64,000 nucleotides of DNA from NCBI RefSeq assembly GCF_030246885.1, contig NZ_CP126739.1, positions 124,001 to 188,000 of the forward strand. Direction: 5' to 3'. The first letter of the stretch is position 1. Each line of letters starts with the position of its first letter. The notes below the pieces were generated by a model. It searched no databases and was not told the origin of the DNA. It saw only the letters and a list, made by a program, of their open reading frames with translations. Position numbers and translations under genes: made by a program. Below, one piece after another: positions 28,664 through 37,697 of this stretch. The stretch comes from Microbacterium sp. zg-B185 (GTDB lineage: Bacteria > Actinomycetota > Actinomycetes > Actinomycetales > Microbacteriaceae).

Positions 28664-29254
28664 ATGAGCAGCGGCATCCCGAGCCCGGACATCCGGATCG
28701 GCCAGGACGGCGTGTCCCGCTGCGCCTGGGCCGGGGACGACGGCGAATACCGCCGGTACCACGACCAGGAGTGGGGCGTTCCGCTGCACGGCGACCGAGC
28801 GCTCTTCGAGAAGATGAGTCTGGAGGGCTTCCAGGCGGGCCTGTCGTGGATCACGATCCTGCGCAAGCGCCCCCGCTTCCGCGATGTGTTCGCCGGATTC
28901 GAGCCGGCGGCCGTCGCGGCGTTCGACGATGCCGACATCGCGCGGCTCATGGCAGACCCGGGCATCATCCGGAATCGAGCGAAGATCGAAGCGACGATCG
29001 CCAACGCCCGTCTCGTGCGGGAGATGAGCGGCGGTGAGCTGGATGCGCTGCTGTGGTCGTTCGCGCCCCCGCCGGGTCGTGCCCGGCCCCGAGCCTTCGC
29101 CGAGGTGCCGGCGGTCACGCCGGAGTCGACCGCGATGAGCAAGGCGCTGCGCGCGCGCGGCTTCCGGTTCGTCGGGCCCACGACGATGTACGCGCTCATG
29201 CAATCGGCTGGGATGGTCGATGACCACGTGGAGGGCTGCTGGCGCGCGACCTGA
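28664..29254 (+). CDS. tag: DNA-3-methyladenine glycosylase I
   Basis: The protein has 196 residues. It shows the Tag family features CAWAGDDGEYRRYHDQEWGVP at the N-terminus (zinc Cys and the Glu/Trp of the base pocket), FEKMSLEGFQAGLSWITILRKR, and GFRFVGPTTMYALMQSAGMVDDH near the C-terminus. It removes 3-methyladenine from alkylated DNA as the first step of base excision repair. The ATG lies 6 nt after TATCCT, so the transcript is probably leaderless. It follows the acyl-CoA oxidase-like gene by 41 nt but has its own -10. High certainty. Confidence 0.95.
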   Translation: MSSGIPSPDIRIGQDGVSRCAWAGDDGEYRRYHDQEWGVPLHGDRALFEKMSLEGFQAGLSWITILRKRPRFRDVFAGFEPAAVAAFDDADIARLMADPGIIRNRAKIEATIANARLVREMSGGELDALLWSFAPPPGRARPRAFAEVPAVTPESTAMSKALRARGFRFVGPTTMYALMQSAGMVDDHVEGCWRAT

Positions 29255-29320
29255 GCGGATCGCGGTGCATGCGGTGGAATAGGCGTCGATTGATGCCGGT
29301 TCTCCACAGCGGAGGCTGAC

Positions 29321-30245
29321 GTGGACTACGGACACCCGCTCGAGTTCGGAGCGTTCATCACCCCGGCGGCGGCGAACCCCGAGAGCCCGGTGGCATTGGC
29401 CCGGATCGCCCGAATCCGCGGGACTGGATCTTGCGACGTTCCAAGACCACCCGTATCAGCCGGCATTCCTGGACACCTGGACGCTGCTGACGTTCGTGGC
29501 GGCGCGGACTGAGCGCATCCGGATCGCGCCGAACGTCCTGAACGTCCCGCTGCGGCTCCCGGCCGTCATCGCGCGCTCCGCGGCGAGCCTCGATCTCCTC
29601 TCGGCCGGCCGTTTCGATCTGGCGCTCGGTGCCGGCGGCTTCTGGGACGCGATCGTCGCCATGGGCGGCACGCGGCTCACCCCGGGGCAGGCAGTGACCG
29701 CTCTGGAGGAGGCGATCGACGTCATCCGGCTGCTCTGGGACACCGACCAGAAGCGGGGCGCCTTCTCGGACGGCCGGTATCACCGGGTCACCGGGGCCAA
29801 GCGCGGTCCGCGTCCGGCACACGACATCCCCATCTGGATCGGCGCGTACAAGCCGAGGATGCTGGCGCTGACGGGCCGGAAGGGGGACGGATGGGTTCCC
29901 TCCCTCGGGTATCTCAAGCCCGGCGACCTCGACCGCGGCAATGCGGCGATCGATGCGGCCGCAGAATCCGCGGGCCGCGACCCGCGGGCGATCCGGCGGC
30001 TGCTGAACGTCGGAACCGGACCCGCCGAGCCCGCCGCGTGGGCCGAGCAGCTCGCCGGCCTGGCGCTGGAGGACGGCATCGGCACCTTCATCGCCGCCGG
30101 GGACGATCCCCGCACGCTCCAGGTGCTCGGGCACGACGTCGCCCCCCTCGTCCGCGAGCTCGTGGCCCGCGAGCGCGCGGCGCGCGGCATCGCCGGAGCC
30201 CCGGCGCTGCCCGCGGCACACGACGGGCCGGCGACGTCTGCCTGA
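29321..30245 (+). pseudogene. LLM class flavin-dependent oxidoreductase interrupted by a single-base frameshift
   Basis: The GTG at 29321 follows GGAGGCTGAC, and the first 30 codons read as a normal LLM-class N-terminus (MDYGHPLEFGAFITPAAANP). After ALARIA the frame is lost. Removing one C from the CCC at 29409-29411 restores IAESAGLDLATFQDHPYQP and a continuous protein of about 307 residues to the stop at 30245. The remainder contains the TIM-barrel regions LSAGRFDLALGAGGFWDAI and IPIWIGAYKPRML expected of F420- or FMN-dependent luciferase-like enzymes. As given, translation would stop at 29512. It is either a real recent inactivation or a base-call error. Confidence 0.85.
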
Positions 30246-30296
30246 CACCGCACACGCAACGGTCGCTGCGCAGGATTGATCCGCTGACCGGGGGTC

Positions 30297-30337
30297 TTGT
30301 CAAATCGGGTGATCGGCTGGCACACTGTCGCCGACAG
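30297..30337 (+). promoter_or_regulatory. Promoter candidate with adjacent palindrome upstream of the DUF6220/multicopper oxidase pair
   Basis: TTGTCA (30297-30302), an 18-bp spacer and CACACT (30321-30326) are a fair -35/-10 pair. The palindrome CTGTCG-C-CGACAG (30325-30337) abuts the -10 and could be an operator. It would give a leader of about 210 nt. Confidence 0.45.
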
Positions 30338-30397
30338 CACGGACGCGTCGTACTCCGTCCTGCTTGACGCCTGGGGGGGCCATGGGGATTCTCTCGC

Positions 30398-30489
30398 GAG
30401 CACGGTCGTCGTGCTCCCGCCGCTCCGGGACGGCCGCCGCACACCGCGGCGACCGCGAGGTATCAGGGGGCGGCGTGCCGCGCTCCTGA
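30398..30489 (+). other. Hairpin-rich 5' leader
   Basis: Two clear stem-loops lie in the leader: GAGCACG/CGTGCTC with a 5-nt loop (30398-30416), and a longer one with TCAGG/CCTGA outside and GCGGC/GCCGC inside (30463-30489). The rest of the 298-bp gap (30246-30543) holds no gene that I can support. Function unknown; it matches no riboswitch that I recognise. Confidence 0.45.
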
Positions 30490-30543
30490 ATCCGTCGGCG
30501 CGTTCGCGCCGTCGTCCTGATCACGGATCCAAGGGGGTCTCCT

Positions 30544-31014
30544 GTGCGCAAGGTGTTCTCGATCGTCAGCATCCTCACGGTCGCCGCCGTCGTCCTGCAG
30601 TTCTACTTCGCCGGCATGGGGGTCTTCAGCGTCCCCGACGAGGGCCTGTTCGGCATCCACGGCACCACCGGCCGCATCGTCCTGCCGGTGCTGTTCATCC
30701 TCTCGCTGCTCACGGCGGCGCTTGCCCGCGCGGGCAAGCGGACGATCTGGCTTACGGTGATCGCCATCCTGCTGCTGGCACTGCAGACCATCATCTTCAT
30801 CATCACCGGGGCCATCTTCAACGTCGGTCCGGAGTCCGCGGAGATCCCGCTGGCCGCGACCCTCACGGTGAGCCTGCACGCGCTCAACGGCGTCGCGATC
30901 CTGGCCGTGACCGGCATCATCGCCCGGCGTGCGTGGGTCCTCGCGTGGCGCTCCGCACCCGCCGCGGCCACGGACGCCGACCGCCCGGACGCCGCCACCG
31001 CGAACCTGACGTGA
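30544..31014 (+). CDS. DUF6220-like small membrane protein
   Basis: The protein has 156 residues with four predicted membrane helices (about residues 7-27, 45-65, 72-95 and 108-130). It starts at GTG 30544 after AAGGGGG. The loop between helices 1 and 2 carries FGIHGTTGRIV and helix 4 has HALNGVAIL; the His residues in or near helices could bind a metal or heme (inference). The C-terminus is a short Ala/Asp/Arg tail. Its stop overlaps the GTG of the multicopper oxidase (ACGTGA), so the two are translated together and probably act together in the membrane. Function unknown. Confidence 0.75.
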   Translation: MRKVFSIVSILTVAAVVLQFYFAGMGVFSVPDEGLFGIHGTTGRIVLPVLFILSLLTAALARAGKRTIWLTVIAILLLALQTIIFIITGAIFNVGPESAEIPLAATLTVSLHALNGVAILAVTGIIARRAWVLAWRSAPAAATDADRPDAATANLT

Positions 31015-32915
31015 CCGCAACCGCGACCCAGCTCATCGCGCTGGCACTCGGCCTGGCCGGCGCGGTGGGCTGGGGCGCGGTTGCCACCTCCGCTGCGCCG
31101 GTGCGCCGCGTGTCGTGGTGGGGTGTGGCCGCGCTGGCCGCCGTCGCGACGCTGGCCGCTTCCGCGATGGTGGGCCTGCTGTGGGCTCGGCACTGGGAGT
31201 TCGCCGCGGACCGCGTGCTGACCTCGGCTCCGCTGTCCGTGGCCGCGCTGGTGTCGTTCGGGGCCAGCGCCGCCCAGGATCTGCGGGCCGGGCGTCCGGC
31301 TTCCACCTCGACCCGCGTGGCCGCATGGGCGGGTGTCTTCGCGGCCTCCGCCGGCGTGTTCGTCCCCTTCGTCCTCGGTGCACCCCTGTCGGTGTGGAGC
31401 GTCGCCGCGGTCCTCGTCGCGGTCGTCGGCGCCACCGCCATCGCGGCGCTCGTCCTCGCGAAGACGCGCGCCCGGCGCCCGCTCGGAACGGTCGCTGCGG
31501 TCGCGGGGGCCGTCGTCGTGATCGCGACCGGCCTGGCCCTGGCCGCGGACGCTGCGCCGGGCCCGCTCTCGGCCGCGCACGGGCATGACAGCGGGGTCGC
31601 ACAGGGCATCCCCGGGGGCGGGCCGACCGTCTCGGTCGTGGAACTGCGCGAAGGATCGGCCCGCGAACCCGACGTGGCCGTCACCCTGCAAGCTCAGCAG
31701 AGCCGGATCCACCTGCCGTCCGGGGCGGAGCTGACCGCCTGGACGTACGGCGATCTGGGCGGCCCCGCGCTCGAGGCCACCGTCGGCGACCTGGTCGAGG
31801 TGACGCTGGAGAACCGCGACATCGCCGAGGGCGTCACCGTCCACTGGCACGGCTACCCCGTCGCCAACGGGGAGGACGGCGTCGCCGGGGTCACGCAGGA
31901 CTCCGTCGCCCCCGGGGACAGCTTCACCTACCGCTTCACGGCGACGCAGCCGGGCACCTACTGGTACCACACGCATCAGAAATCCTCGGTGGGGGTGGTG
32001 CGCGGCCTGTACGGCACGCTGGTGGTCCATCCCGCCGGAACGGTGCGGTCCGGCGTGGACGTGACGATCCCGCTGCACACCTTCGCGGGGCGGCTGGTGA
32101 TGGGACAGACCGACCAGCGGATGCTGCGCACCGTGGCGCCGGGCACCGACGTGCGGCTGCGCCTGATCAACACCGACCAGCTCACGCACGTCGTCACCGT
32201 GACGGGCACGCCGCTGCGGGTGCTGGCGATCGACGGGACGGACCTGTCCGAACCCGGGGAGCTCGACGACGTCACGCTCCGGATCCCGGCCGGCGGCCGG
32301 TACGACGTGGGCTTCTCGATGCCGGACACCGGGGTGCGGGTCACGGATGCCGCTTCGCGCTCCGCCGCGGTCGCGCTGGTGTCCCGGGCGGGACAGGATC
32401 CTCCGGAGGCGGCCGCGGCCGGACCCGCCTTCGACCCGGTGGCGTACGGTCGCGGCGAGCTGCCCGCCTGGGCGGCGGAGCCGTTCGATGTGCGCCGGAC
32501 CATGGTGCTGGACCGGCTGCCGCGCGTCACGATGGACGGACCGGCCTACGCGTACACCGTCGACGGGCGGGTCTACCCGCACATCGCACCGACCGTCGTG
32601 AGCGAGGGCGACACCGTCGAGGTGACCATCGTGAACCGCGGGCTCGAAGTTCATCCCATGCACCCGCATGGGCACCGCGTGCTCGTGCTGGAGGTCGATG
32701 GACGCGCGCCCGCGGCGCCGCTGTGGCTGGATTCGTTCGATGTCGGCCCCGGTCAGGTGTGGCGGGTGGCGCTGGTCGCCGACAACCCGGGCATCTGGAT
32801 GGACCACTGCCACAACCTGGAGCACGCAGCGCTGGGGATGGTGACCCATCTCGCCTACCGGGGCGTCGTGTCGCCCTTCGAGCACGGCGGCACGCCCGGC
32901 AACGACGCGGAGTGA
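31011..32915 (+). CDS. Multicopper oxidase with an N-terminal polytopic membrane domain
   Basis: The 634-residue protein starts at GTG 31011 overlapping the previous stop. Residues 1-180 hold about five hydrophobic segments in place of a signal peptide, and a short linker leads to a multicopper oxidase of about 420 residues. Copper ligands are seen in HWHGYPVANGEDG, YWYHTHQ, HPMHPHGH and HCHNLEH, so the type 1 and the type 2/3 trinuclear sites are all present. The enzyme should sit outside the membrane and couple one-electron oxidation (Cu(I), phenolics or metals) to reduction of oxygen. The fused membrane part and the coupled DUF6220 protein suggest a membrane electron-transfer unit (inference). 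Confidence 0.92.
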   Translation: MTATATQLIALALGLAGAVGWGAVATSAAPVRRVSWWGVAALAAVATLAASAMVGLLWARHWEFAADRVLTSAPLSVAALVSFGASAAQDLRAGRPASTSTRVAAWAGVFAASAGVFVPFVLGAPLSVWSVAAVLVAVVGATAIAALVLAKTRARRPLGTVAAVAGAVVVIATGLALAADAAPGPLSAAHGHDSGVAQGIPGGGPTVSVVELREGSAREPDVAVTLQAQQSRIHLPSGAELTAWTYGDLGGPALEATVGDLVEVTLENRDIAEGVTVHWHGYPVANGEDGVAGVTQDSVAPGDSFTYRFTATQPGTYWYHTHQKSSVGVVRGLYGTLVVHPAGTVRSGVDVTIPLHTFAGRLVMGQTDQRMLRTVAPGTDVRLRLINTDQLTHVVTVTGTPLRVLAIDGTDLSEPGELDDVTLRIPAGGRYDVGFSMPDTGVRVTDAASRSAAVALVSRAGQDPPEAAAAGPAFDPVAYGRGELPAWAAEPFDVRRTMVLDRLPRVTMDGPAYAYTVDGRVYPHIAPTVVSEGDTVEVTIVNRGLEVHPMHPHGHRVLVLEVDGRAPAAPLWLDSFDVGPGQVWRVALVADNPGIWMDHCHNLEHAALGMVTHLAYRGVVSPFEHGGTPGNDAE

Positions 32916-33019
32916 GGGACAGGGTCGGCGGGCGGGCTTCGGGGAGCGAGCAGAATCGAGGAAGCGGGCTGTCCTCGGTGACCGGCAGAATGAGGCGTGC
33001 CCTGAGCGAGAGGACTCCC

Positions 33020-35374
33020 ATGACTCCGGCAACCGCGCCCCACGTCGCCGATTCCCACGAGATGATCCGAGTGGTCGGAGCTCGGGAGAACAACCTGAAG
33101 AACGTCGACGTCGAGATTCCGAAGCGCCGCCTGACCGTGTTCACCGGGGTAAGCGGGTCGGGCAAGTCCTCGCTCGTCTTCGCCACGATCGCGAACGAGT
33201 CGCAGCGGCTCATCAACGAGACCTACCCCACGTTCGTCCAGCAGTTCATGCCGCAGCTCGGCCGGCCCGAGGTCGACGCGCTGGAGAACGTCAGCCCGGC
33301 GATCATCGTGGACCAGGAGCGGATGGGAGCCAACTCCCGCTCCACCGTCGGGACCGCCACGGATGCGCAGGCGATGCTGCGGATCCTCTTCAGCCGCCTC
33401 GGGCAGCCCCATGTCGGGTCGCCGCAGGCGTTCTCGTTCAACATCCCCTCGGTCTCCGGCGCGGGTGCGGTCACGTTCGAGAAGGGCGGCAAGAAGGTCA
33501 AGGAGCGCCGCTCGTTCGAGATCACGGGCGGGATGTGCCCGCGCTGCGAGGGACTCGGCGAGGCCAGCGACATCGACCTGGACGAGCTGTTCGACAACTC
33601 CAAATCGCTGGCCGGGGGAGCCATCACGATCCCCGGGTACAACGTCGACGGATGGATGGTGCGCGGCTTCACCGAGTCCGGGTTCTTCGATCCGGACAAG
33701 CCGATCAAGGACTACACCGCCCAGGAGCGTGAGGACTTCCTGTACAAGGAGCCCACCAAGGTCAAGATCCAGAACATCAACATGACCTACGAGGGGCTGA
33801 TCCCCAAGCTCACGAAGTCGGTGCTGCAGAAGGACCGCGACTCGCTTCAGCCGCACATCCGCGTCTTCGTCGACCGGGCCGTCAAGTTCACCGCCTGCCC
33901 GGACTGCGGAGGGTCCAGGCTGAACGAGGGCGCCCGTTCGTCCAAGATCCGTGGTGTCAACATCGCGGATGCCGCGGCCATGCAGATTACGGATCTCGCC
34001 ACCTGGCTCGCCACGATCGACGACCCCGAGGTCGCCCCGCTGATGACGAGCCTCCGCGCGACGATCGACTCCTTCGTGGACATCGGTCTGGGATACCTCT
34101 CCCTGGATCGATCCTCGGGCACGCTGTCGGGCGGTGAGGCGCAGCGCACGAAGATGATCCGCCACCTCGGGTCGGCGCTGACCGACATGAGCTACGTCTT
34201 CGACGAGCCGACGGCAGGCCTTCATCCGCACGACATCCAGCGGATGAACGCACTGCTGAAGCTGCTGCGCGACAAGGGGAACACCGTTCTGGTCGTCGAG
34301 CACAAACCCGAGGTGATCGAGATCGCCGACCACGTTGTCGACCTCGGACCGGGGGCGGGCCGCGCCGGCGGGGAGATCCAGTACACCGGGGATGTCGCGG
34401 GTCTGCGCGCATCGGGCACCATCACCGGGCGGCACCTGGACGACCGCGCCCAGCTCAAGGAGAGCACCCGCAGCCCCACGGGTTTCCTGGAGATCCGGGG
34501 TGCGAGCCAGCACAACCTCAAGGGTGTGGACGTGGACGTCCCGCTCGGCGTCCTCACCGTCGTGACCGGGGTCGCCGGCTCCGGCAAGTCCTCACTGATC
34601 CACGGCAACGTTCCCGCGTTCGACGATGTGATCGTGGTGGATCAGGCGCCCATCAAGGGCAATCGCCGCAGCAGCCCGGCGACGTACACCGGCATCCTGG
34701 ACACCGTCCGCACCGCGTTCGCGAAGGCGAACGGCGTCAAGCCGGCCCTCTTCAGCGCCAACTCGGAGGGGGCATGTCCGGCGTGCCGTGGGCTCGGGGT
34801 GATCATCACGACGCTGGGCTTCACCCAGACCGTCGAGACGCTGTGCGAGTTGTGCGAGGGGTCCGGCTTCAGCGACGAGGTGCTCGAGTACCGGCTGGAC
34901 GGCAAGAACATCGCGGAGGTCCTCGCCATGTCCGCGGCCGAAGCGGCAGAGTTCATGACGAAGGGACCGGCGCAGACGACACTGGCGCGACTCATCGACG
35001 TCGGGCTGGGCTATCTCACGCTGGGCCAAGCACTGAACACGCTCTCCGGCGGCGAGCGCCAGCGGCTCAAGCTGGCGATCAGCATGGCCAAGAAAGGCGC
35101 CGTCTACGTTCTGGACGAGCCGACCACCGGCCTGCACCTCGCGGACGTCGACAACATGCTGGCCATGCTCGATCGGCTGGTCGCCGCGGGCAACAGCGTC
35201 ATCGTCATCGAGCATCACCAGGCGGTGATGGCCCACGCCGACTGGATCATCGATCTCGGGCCGGGCGCCGGCCACGACGGGGGCGAGATCGTCTTCGAGG
35301 GCACGCCGGCCGATCTCGTCGCGACCGCGGACACGCTGACCGCGCATCACCTGAAGCAGTACGTCGCCGGCTGA
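33020..35374 (+). CDS. UvrA-like excinuclease subunit A paralogue, short form
   Basis: The protein has 784 residues against about 950 for canonical UvrA. It has two ABC halves: Walker A GVSGSGKSSL (about 37-46) with signature LSGGEAQR and VFDEPTAGLH, then Walker A GVAGSGKSSL (about 518) with LSGGERQRL and LDEPTTGLH. Zinc-finger cysteines are visible as CPRCEGLG, CPDCGG, CPACRGLG and CELCEGSGF. The shorter spacing after the first Walker A suggests loss or reduction of the UvrB-binding insert, as in UvrA2/DrrC-type proteins linked to drug resistance or accessory DNA repair. An AGAGGA site precedes the ATG. It is monocistronic. Confidence 0.9.
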   Translation: MTPATAPHVADSHEMIRVVGARENNLKNVDVEIPKRRLTVFTGVSGSGKSSLVFATIANESQRLINETYPTFVQQFMPQLGRPEVDALENVSPAIIVDQERMGANSRSTVGTATDAQAMLRILFSRLGQPHVGSPQAFSFNIPSVSGAGAVTFEKGGKKVKERRSFEITGGMCPRCEGLGEASDIDLDELFDNSKSLAGGAITIPGYNVDGWMVRGFTESGFFDPDKPIKDYTAQEREDFLYKEPTKVKIQNINMTYEGLIPKLTKSVLQKDRDSLQPHIRVFVDRAVKFTACPDCGGSRLNEGARSSKIRGVNIADAAAMQITDLATWLATIDDPEVAPLMTSLRATIDSFVDIGLGYLSLDRSSGTLSGGEAQRTKMIRHLGSALTDMSYVFDEPTAGLHPHDIQRMNALLKLLRDKGNTVLVVEHKPEVIEIADHVVDLGPGAGRAGGEIQYTGDVAGLRASGTITGRHLDDRAQLKESTRSPTGFLEIRGASQHNLKGVDVDVPLGVLTVVTGVAGSGKSSLIHGNVPAFDDVIVVDQAPIKGNRRSSPATYTGILDTVRTAFAKANGVKPALFSANSEGACPACRGLGVIITTLGFTQTVETLCELCEGSGFSDEVLEYRLDGKNIAEVLAMSAAEAAEFMTKGPAQTTLARLIDVGLGYLTLGQALNTLSGGERQRLKLAISMAKKGAVYVLDEPTTGLHLADVDNMLAMLDRLVAAGNSVIVIEHHQAVMAHADWIIDLGPGAGHDGGEIVFEGTPADLVATADTLTAHHLKQYVAG

Positions 35375-35413
35375 AGGTGCCCGCGGACACGAATCGGGAT
35401 GCGTGCAGACCGG

Positions 35414-35896
35414 TCAGCGGCCGGCGTCGTACAGATGCCGGCCGCCGTGGCTGAGGACCTTCACGACCACGCCGCGTCGGTGCAGCTCGGCCACTGTGCG
35501 CGTCTCCTCGTCGATGTCCCGACCGAGGGCGTGCACCGTCGCGACGACGAGCACATCACCGGTCCGCAGTGTCCCGAAGAGGCGGACCAGACGCTCCTCC
35601 CACGACTCGAGCGTTTCCGGCGAGGGGTGGCGGAACCCGGCGATCGGCACACCGAAGCGCGTGAGCTCGTCGCGCTGCTCCTTGACGCTGGGCATGTCGT
35701 CGCGGGAGATCACCAGGCCGACCAGTCGTGAGCCGGCCGGACGGGCGAGCCACCAGTCGTGATCGCGCTGCAGTTCGGTGAAGCACTTCGGGCACTGCGC
35801 GGCCTGGTGGGGCAGGTGCAGCGGGCTGGTCTCCCCGTGCGGGTCGTCGGCGAGCGCCGCAGAACGCCTCACCGCGGCATCCGTCATCTCGCTCAT
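35414..35896 (-). CDS. Resolvase N-terminal-domain protein with degenerate active site and a CPKC motif
   Basis: The 160-residue protein starts at ATG 35896 (GAGAAT lies 7 nt upstream; in-frame alternatives are ATG 35905 and GTG 35911). Residues 55-150 align by eye with the serine-recombinase catalytic domain: LVGLVISRDDMPSVKEQRDEL at the N-terminus and DVLVVATVHALGRDIDE where active enzymes have LDRLGR. The nucleophile-position Ser is kept, but the preceding Arg and the Asp-Arg of the LDRLGR motif are replaced, and there is no C-terminal DNA-binding domain. A Cys pair (CPKCFTEL) lies upstream. It is probably not a recombinase; a domesticated binding role is possible. Confidence 0.75.
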   Translation of the reverse strand: MSEMTDAAVRRSAALADDPHGETSPLHLPHQAAQCPKCFTELQRDHDWWLARPAGSRLVGLVISRDDMPSVKEQRDELTRFGVPIAGFRHPSPETLESWEERLVRLFGTLRTGDVLVVATVHALGRDIDEETRTVAELHRRGVVVKVLSHGGRHLYDAGR

Positions 35897-35958
35897 GCTG
35901 TCCATTCTCACCCCGACGGCCTGTTCGCGGGTACTCCCGCGGCTCCGTGGCCGTGCCG

Positions 35959-37692
35959 TCAGGACCCGTCGTAGAGGCGCAGCTCCAGGCTGAGCTGATC
36001 GGCATCCAACTCGGCGAGGGCGTGCCGCAGGGCGGCAGTGCTGAAGGCCCCGTCCCGTGACAGCGCGTTCAGGCGCTGCCTCATCGTCCCGATCAGGGCG
36101 AGCCGCAGCTCCAGCACGTCGCGCGTCCAGGCCGAGGTGTCGTCGTCGGGCGGCCGGGTCAAGCGTGATCCGACGCGCTGGAGGAGGTCCGGCGCGAAGG
36201 CGGATCCGTCGCGTCGCGTGAGCGCATCCGAGTCGAGAGCGGATGCCGCGGCCGCCCGCATCTCGTCATCGAGGCGCCGCTGCTCCTCCGCAGACGGCCC
36301 GGTCCGCCCGGACCCCTCGAGCCGGAGCAGGCGGACAAGCCAGGGCAGGGTGAAGCCCTGCAGCATGAGGCCCCCGACGGCGACGAGGAACGCGACGAAG
36401 ACCAGCAGCGCCCGACCGGGTGTGTCTCGGGGCAGTGTCTGCGCGGCCGCCAGCGTGACGACGCCCCGCATGCCGGCCCAGACGATGACGGTGCCGTGCC
36501 TCCAGCCCAGGGGCGATGCCTGGTAGTAGTCCACGTCCGCGAGCAGCCGCGCGATCCGATCGCGCATCCCCTGCAGCCGGCGTTCGCGCCACTCCGGGGA
36601 GGGCGTCCGGCCACGACCACGCGGACCGGGCGGTCCGAGTGCCGCGACCCGGTCCACGCGCGTGCGGAACCGCTCGATCTGCTCGCGACTCAGGCGACGG
36701 GCGCGTCTGCCCTGAGTGGCCACCAGCACCGCGACGTAGCCGCCGCGCACGACCAGGATGATCCCCAGGGCGGTCAGCGCCAGCCACACCGCATGACCGA
36801 GCCCCTCATCAGCCTCCAGGTTCTGCTCGACGATCTCCTTGAGCTCCAGACCCATCACGAGGAAGACCGCCCCCTCGAGCATGAGCTCGACGGTGCGCCA
36901 GTTCAGTTCATCGGACAGGCGCTGTTCCGGGGTGAACCAGCGGGCCGCGCCCTGGCCCGTCACGATCCCGGCCACGACGGCGGCGACCAGCCCGGAGCCG
37001 CCCAGCTGCTCGGTCGGCAGGTACGCCACGAACGGGACGACGAAGCTGAGCGCGGTGTTGGCCGCCGAATGAGCGACCCAGGTGCGCACCCGCAGCGCGA
37101 GCAGGCCGACCAGGGCGCCGACGATCGCGGCGACCAGCACACCCCAGACGAAGGACCACAGGGCGGTGCCCACCGGCATGCTGCCGACCGCGATGGCGGC
37201 CACCGCGGTGCGCAGCAGCACCAGCGAGGTGGCGTCATTGAGCAGGCTCTCGCCTTCGAGCATCGTCACTACGCGTGGCGAGATGCCCAGTCGCTTCACG
37301 ATGGAGGTGGCCACCGCGTCCGTCGGGCTCAGGATGGCACCGAAGGCGATGGCCAGGTACAGGTCGATGCCGGGGATCACGAGCGTGAAGAAGTACGCCA
37401 GCGCGCCCGTGCTGAACAGCACCAGCACGATCGACAGACCCGCGATCGGGCCGAAGTCCCGGCGGAACTCGATCGCCGGCAGCGACACCGCCGACGAGTA
37501 CAGCAGCGGCGGCAGCACGCCGACCAGGATGATCTCCGGGTCGATCTCCTGCGGCGGGACGAACGGCAGCAGGCTCACGCCCAGTCCGATCGCCACCAGC
37601 GCCAGTGGGCCGGCGATTCCCACCCGCGGTGCGAGTGCGGTCGCCAGCGCGACCACGACGACCCCGATCACCGCGATGACGAGGATCTCCAT
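35959..37692 (-). CDS. Na+/H+ antiporter, CPA1 (NhaP) family
   Basis: The protein has 577 residues from ATG 37692. About twelve membrane helices cover residues 1-420. The ion-site motifs SPTDAVATS (about residue 127) and EGESLLNDAT (about 150) are those of NhaP/CPA1 exchangers. The last 150 residues are a hydrophilic cytoplasmic tail that may be regulatory. It exchanges Na+ (or K+) for H+ across the plasma membrane. It starts 5 nt after the malate dehydrogenase stop, so it is in the same transcription unit and lacks a ribosome site of its own beyond coupling. Ion preference is not readable. Confidence 0.93.
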   Translation of the reverse strand: MEILVIAVIGVVVVALATALAPRVGIAGPLALVAIGLGVSLLPFVPPQEIDPEIILVGVLPPLLYSSAVSLPAIEFRRDFGPIAGLSIVLVLFSTGALAYFFTLVIPGIDLYLAIAFGAILSPTDAVATSIVKRLGISPRVVTMLEGESLLNDATSLVLLRTAVAAIAVGSMPVGTALWSFVWGVLVAAIVGALVGLLALRVRTWVAHSAANTALSFVVPFVAYLPTEQLGGSGLVAAVVAGIVTGQGAARWFTPEQRLSDELNWRTVELMLEGAVFLVMGLELKEIVEQNLEADEGLGHAVWLALTALGIILVVRGGYVAVLVATQGRRARRLSREQIERFRTRVDRVAALGPPGPRGRGRTPSPEWRERRLQGMRDRIARLLADVDYYQASPLGWRHGTVIVWAGMRGVVTLAAAQTLPRDTPGRALLVFVAFLVAVGGLMLQGFTLPWLVRLLRLEGSGRTGPSAEEQRRLDDEMRAAAASALDSDALTRRDGSAFAPDLLQRVGSRLTRPPDDDTSAWTRDVLELRLALIGTMRQRLNALSRDGAFSTAALRHALAELDADQLSLELRLYDGS

Positions 37693-37697
37693 GGCGG

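Noticed and set aside
29321..29520. Programmed ribosomal frameshift in the LLM-class oxidoreductase
   Set aside because: The break is at a plain CCC run without a slippery heptamer or downstream structure, and enzymes of this class are not known to use frameshifting.
35414..35896. Active site-specific recombinase with nearby inversion or attachment sites
   Set aside because: Key catalytic residues and the DNA-binding domain are missing, and I find no paired inverted sites around it.
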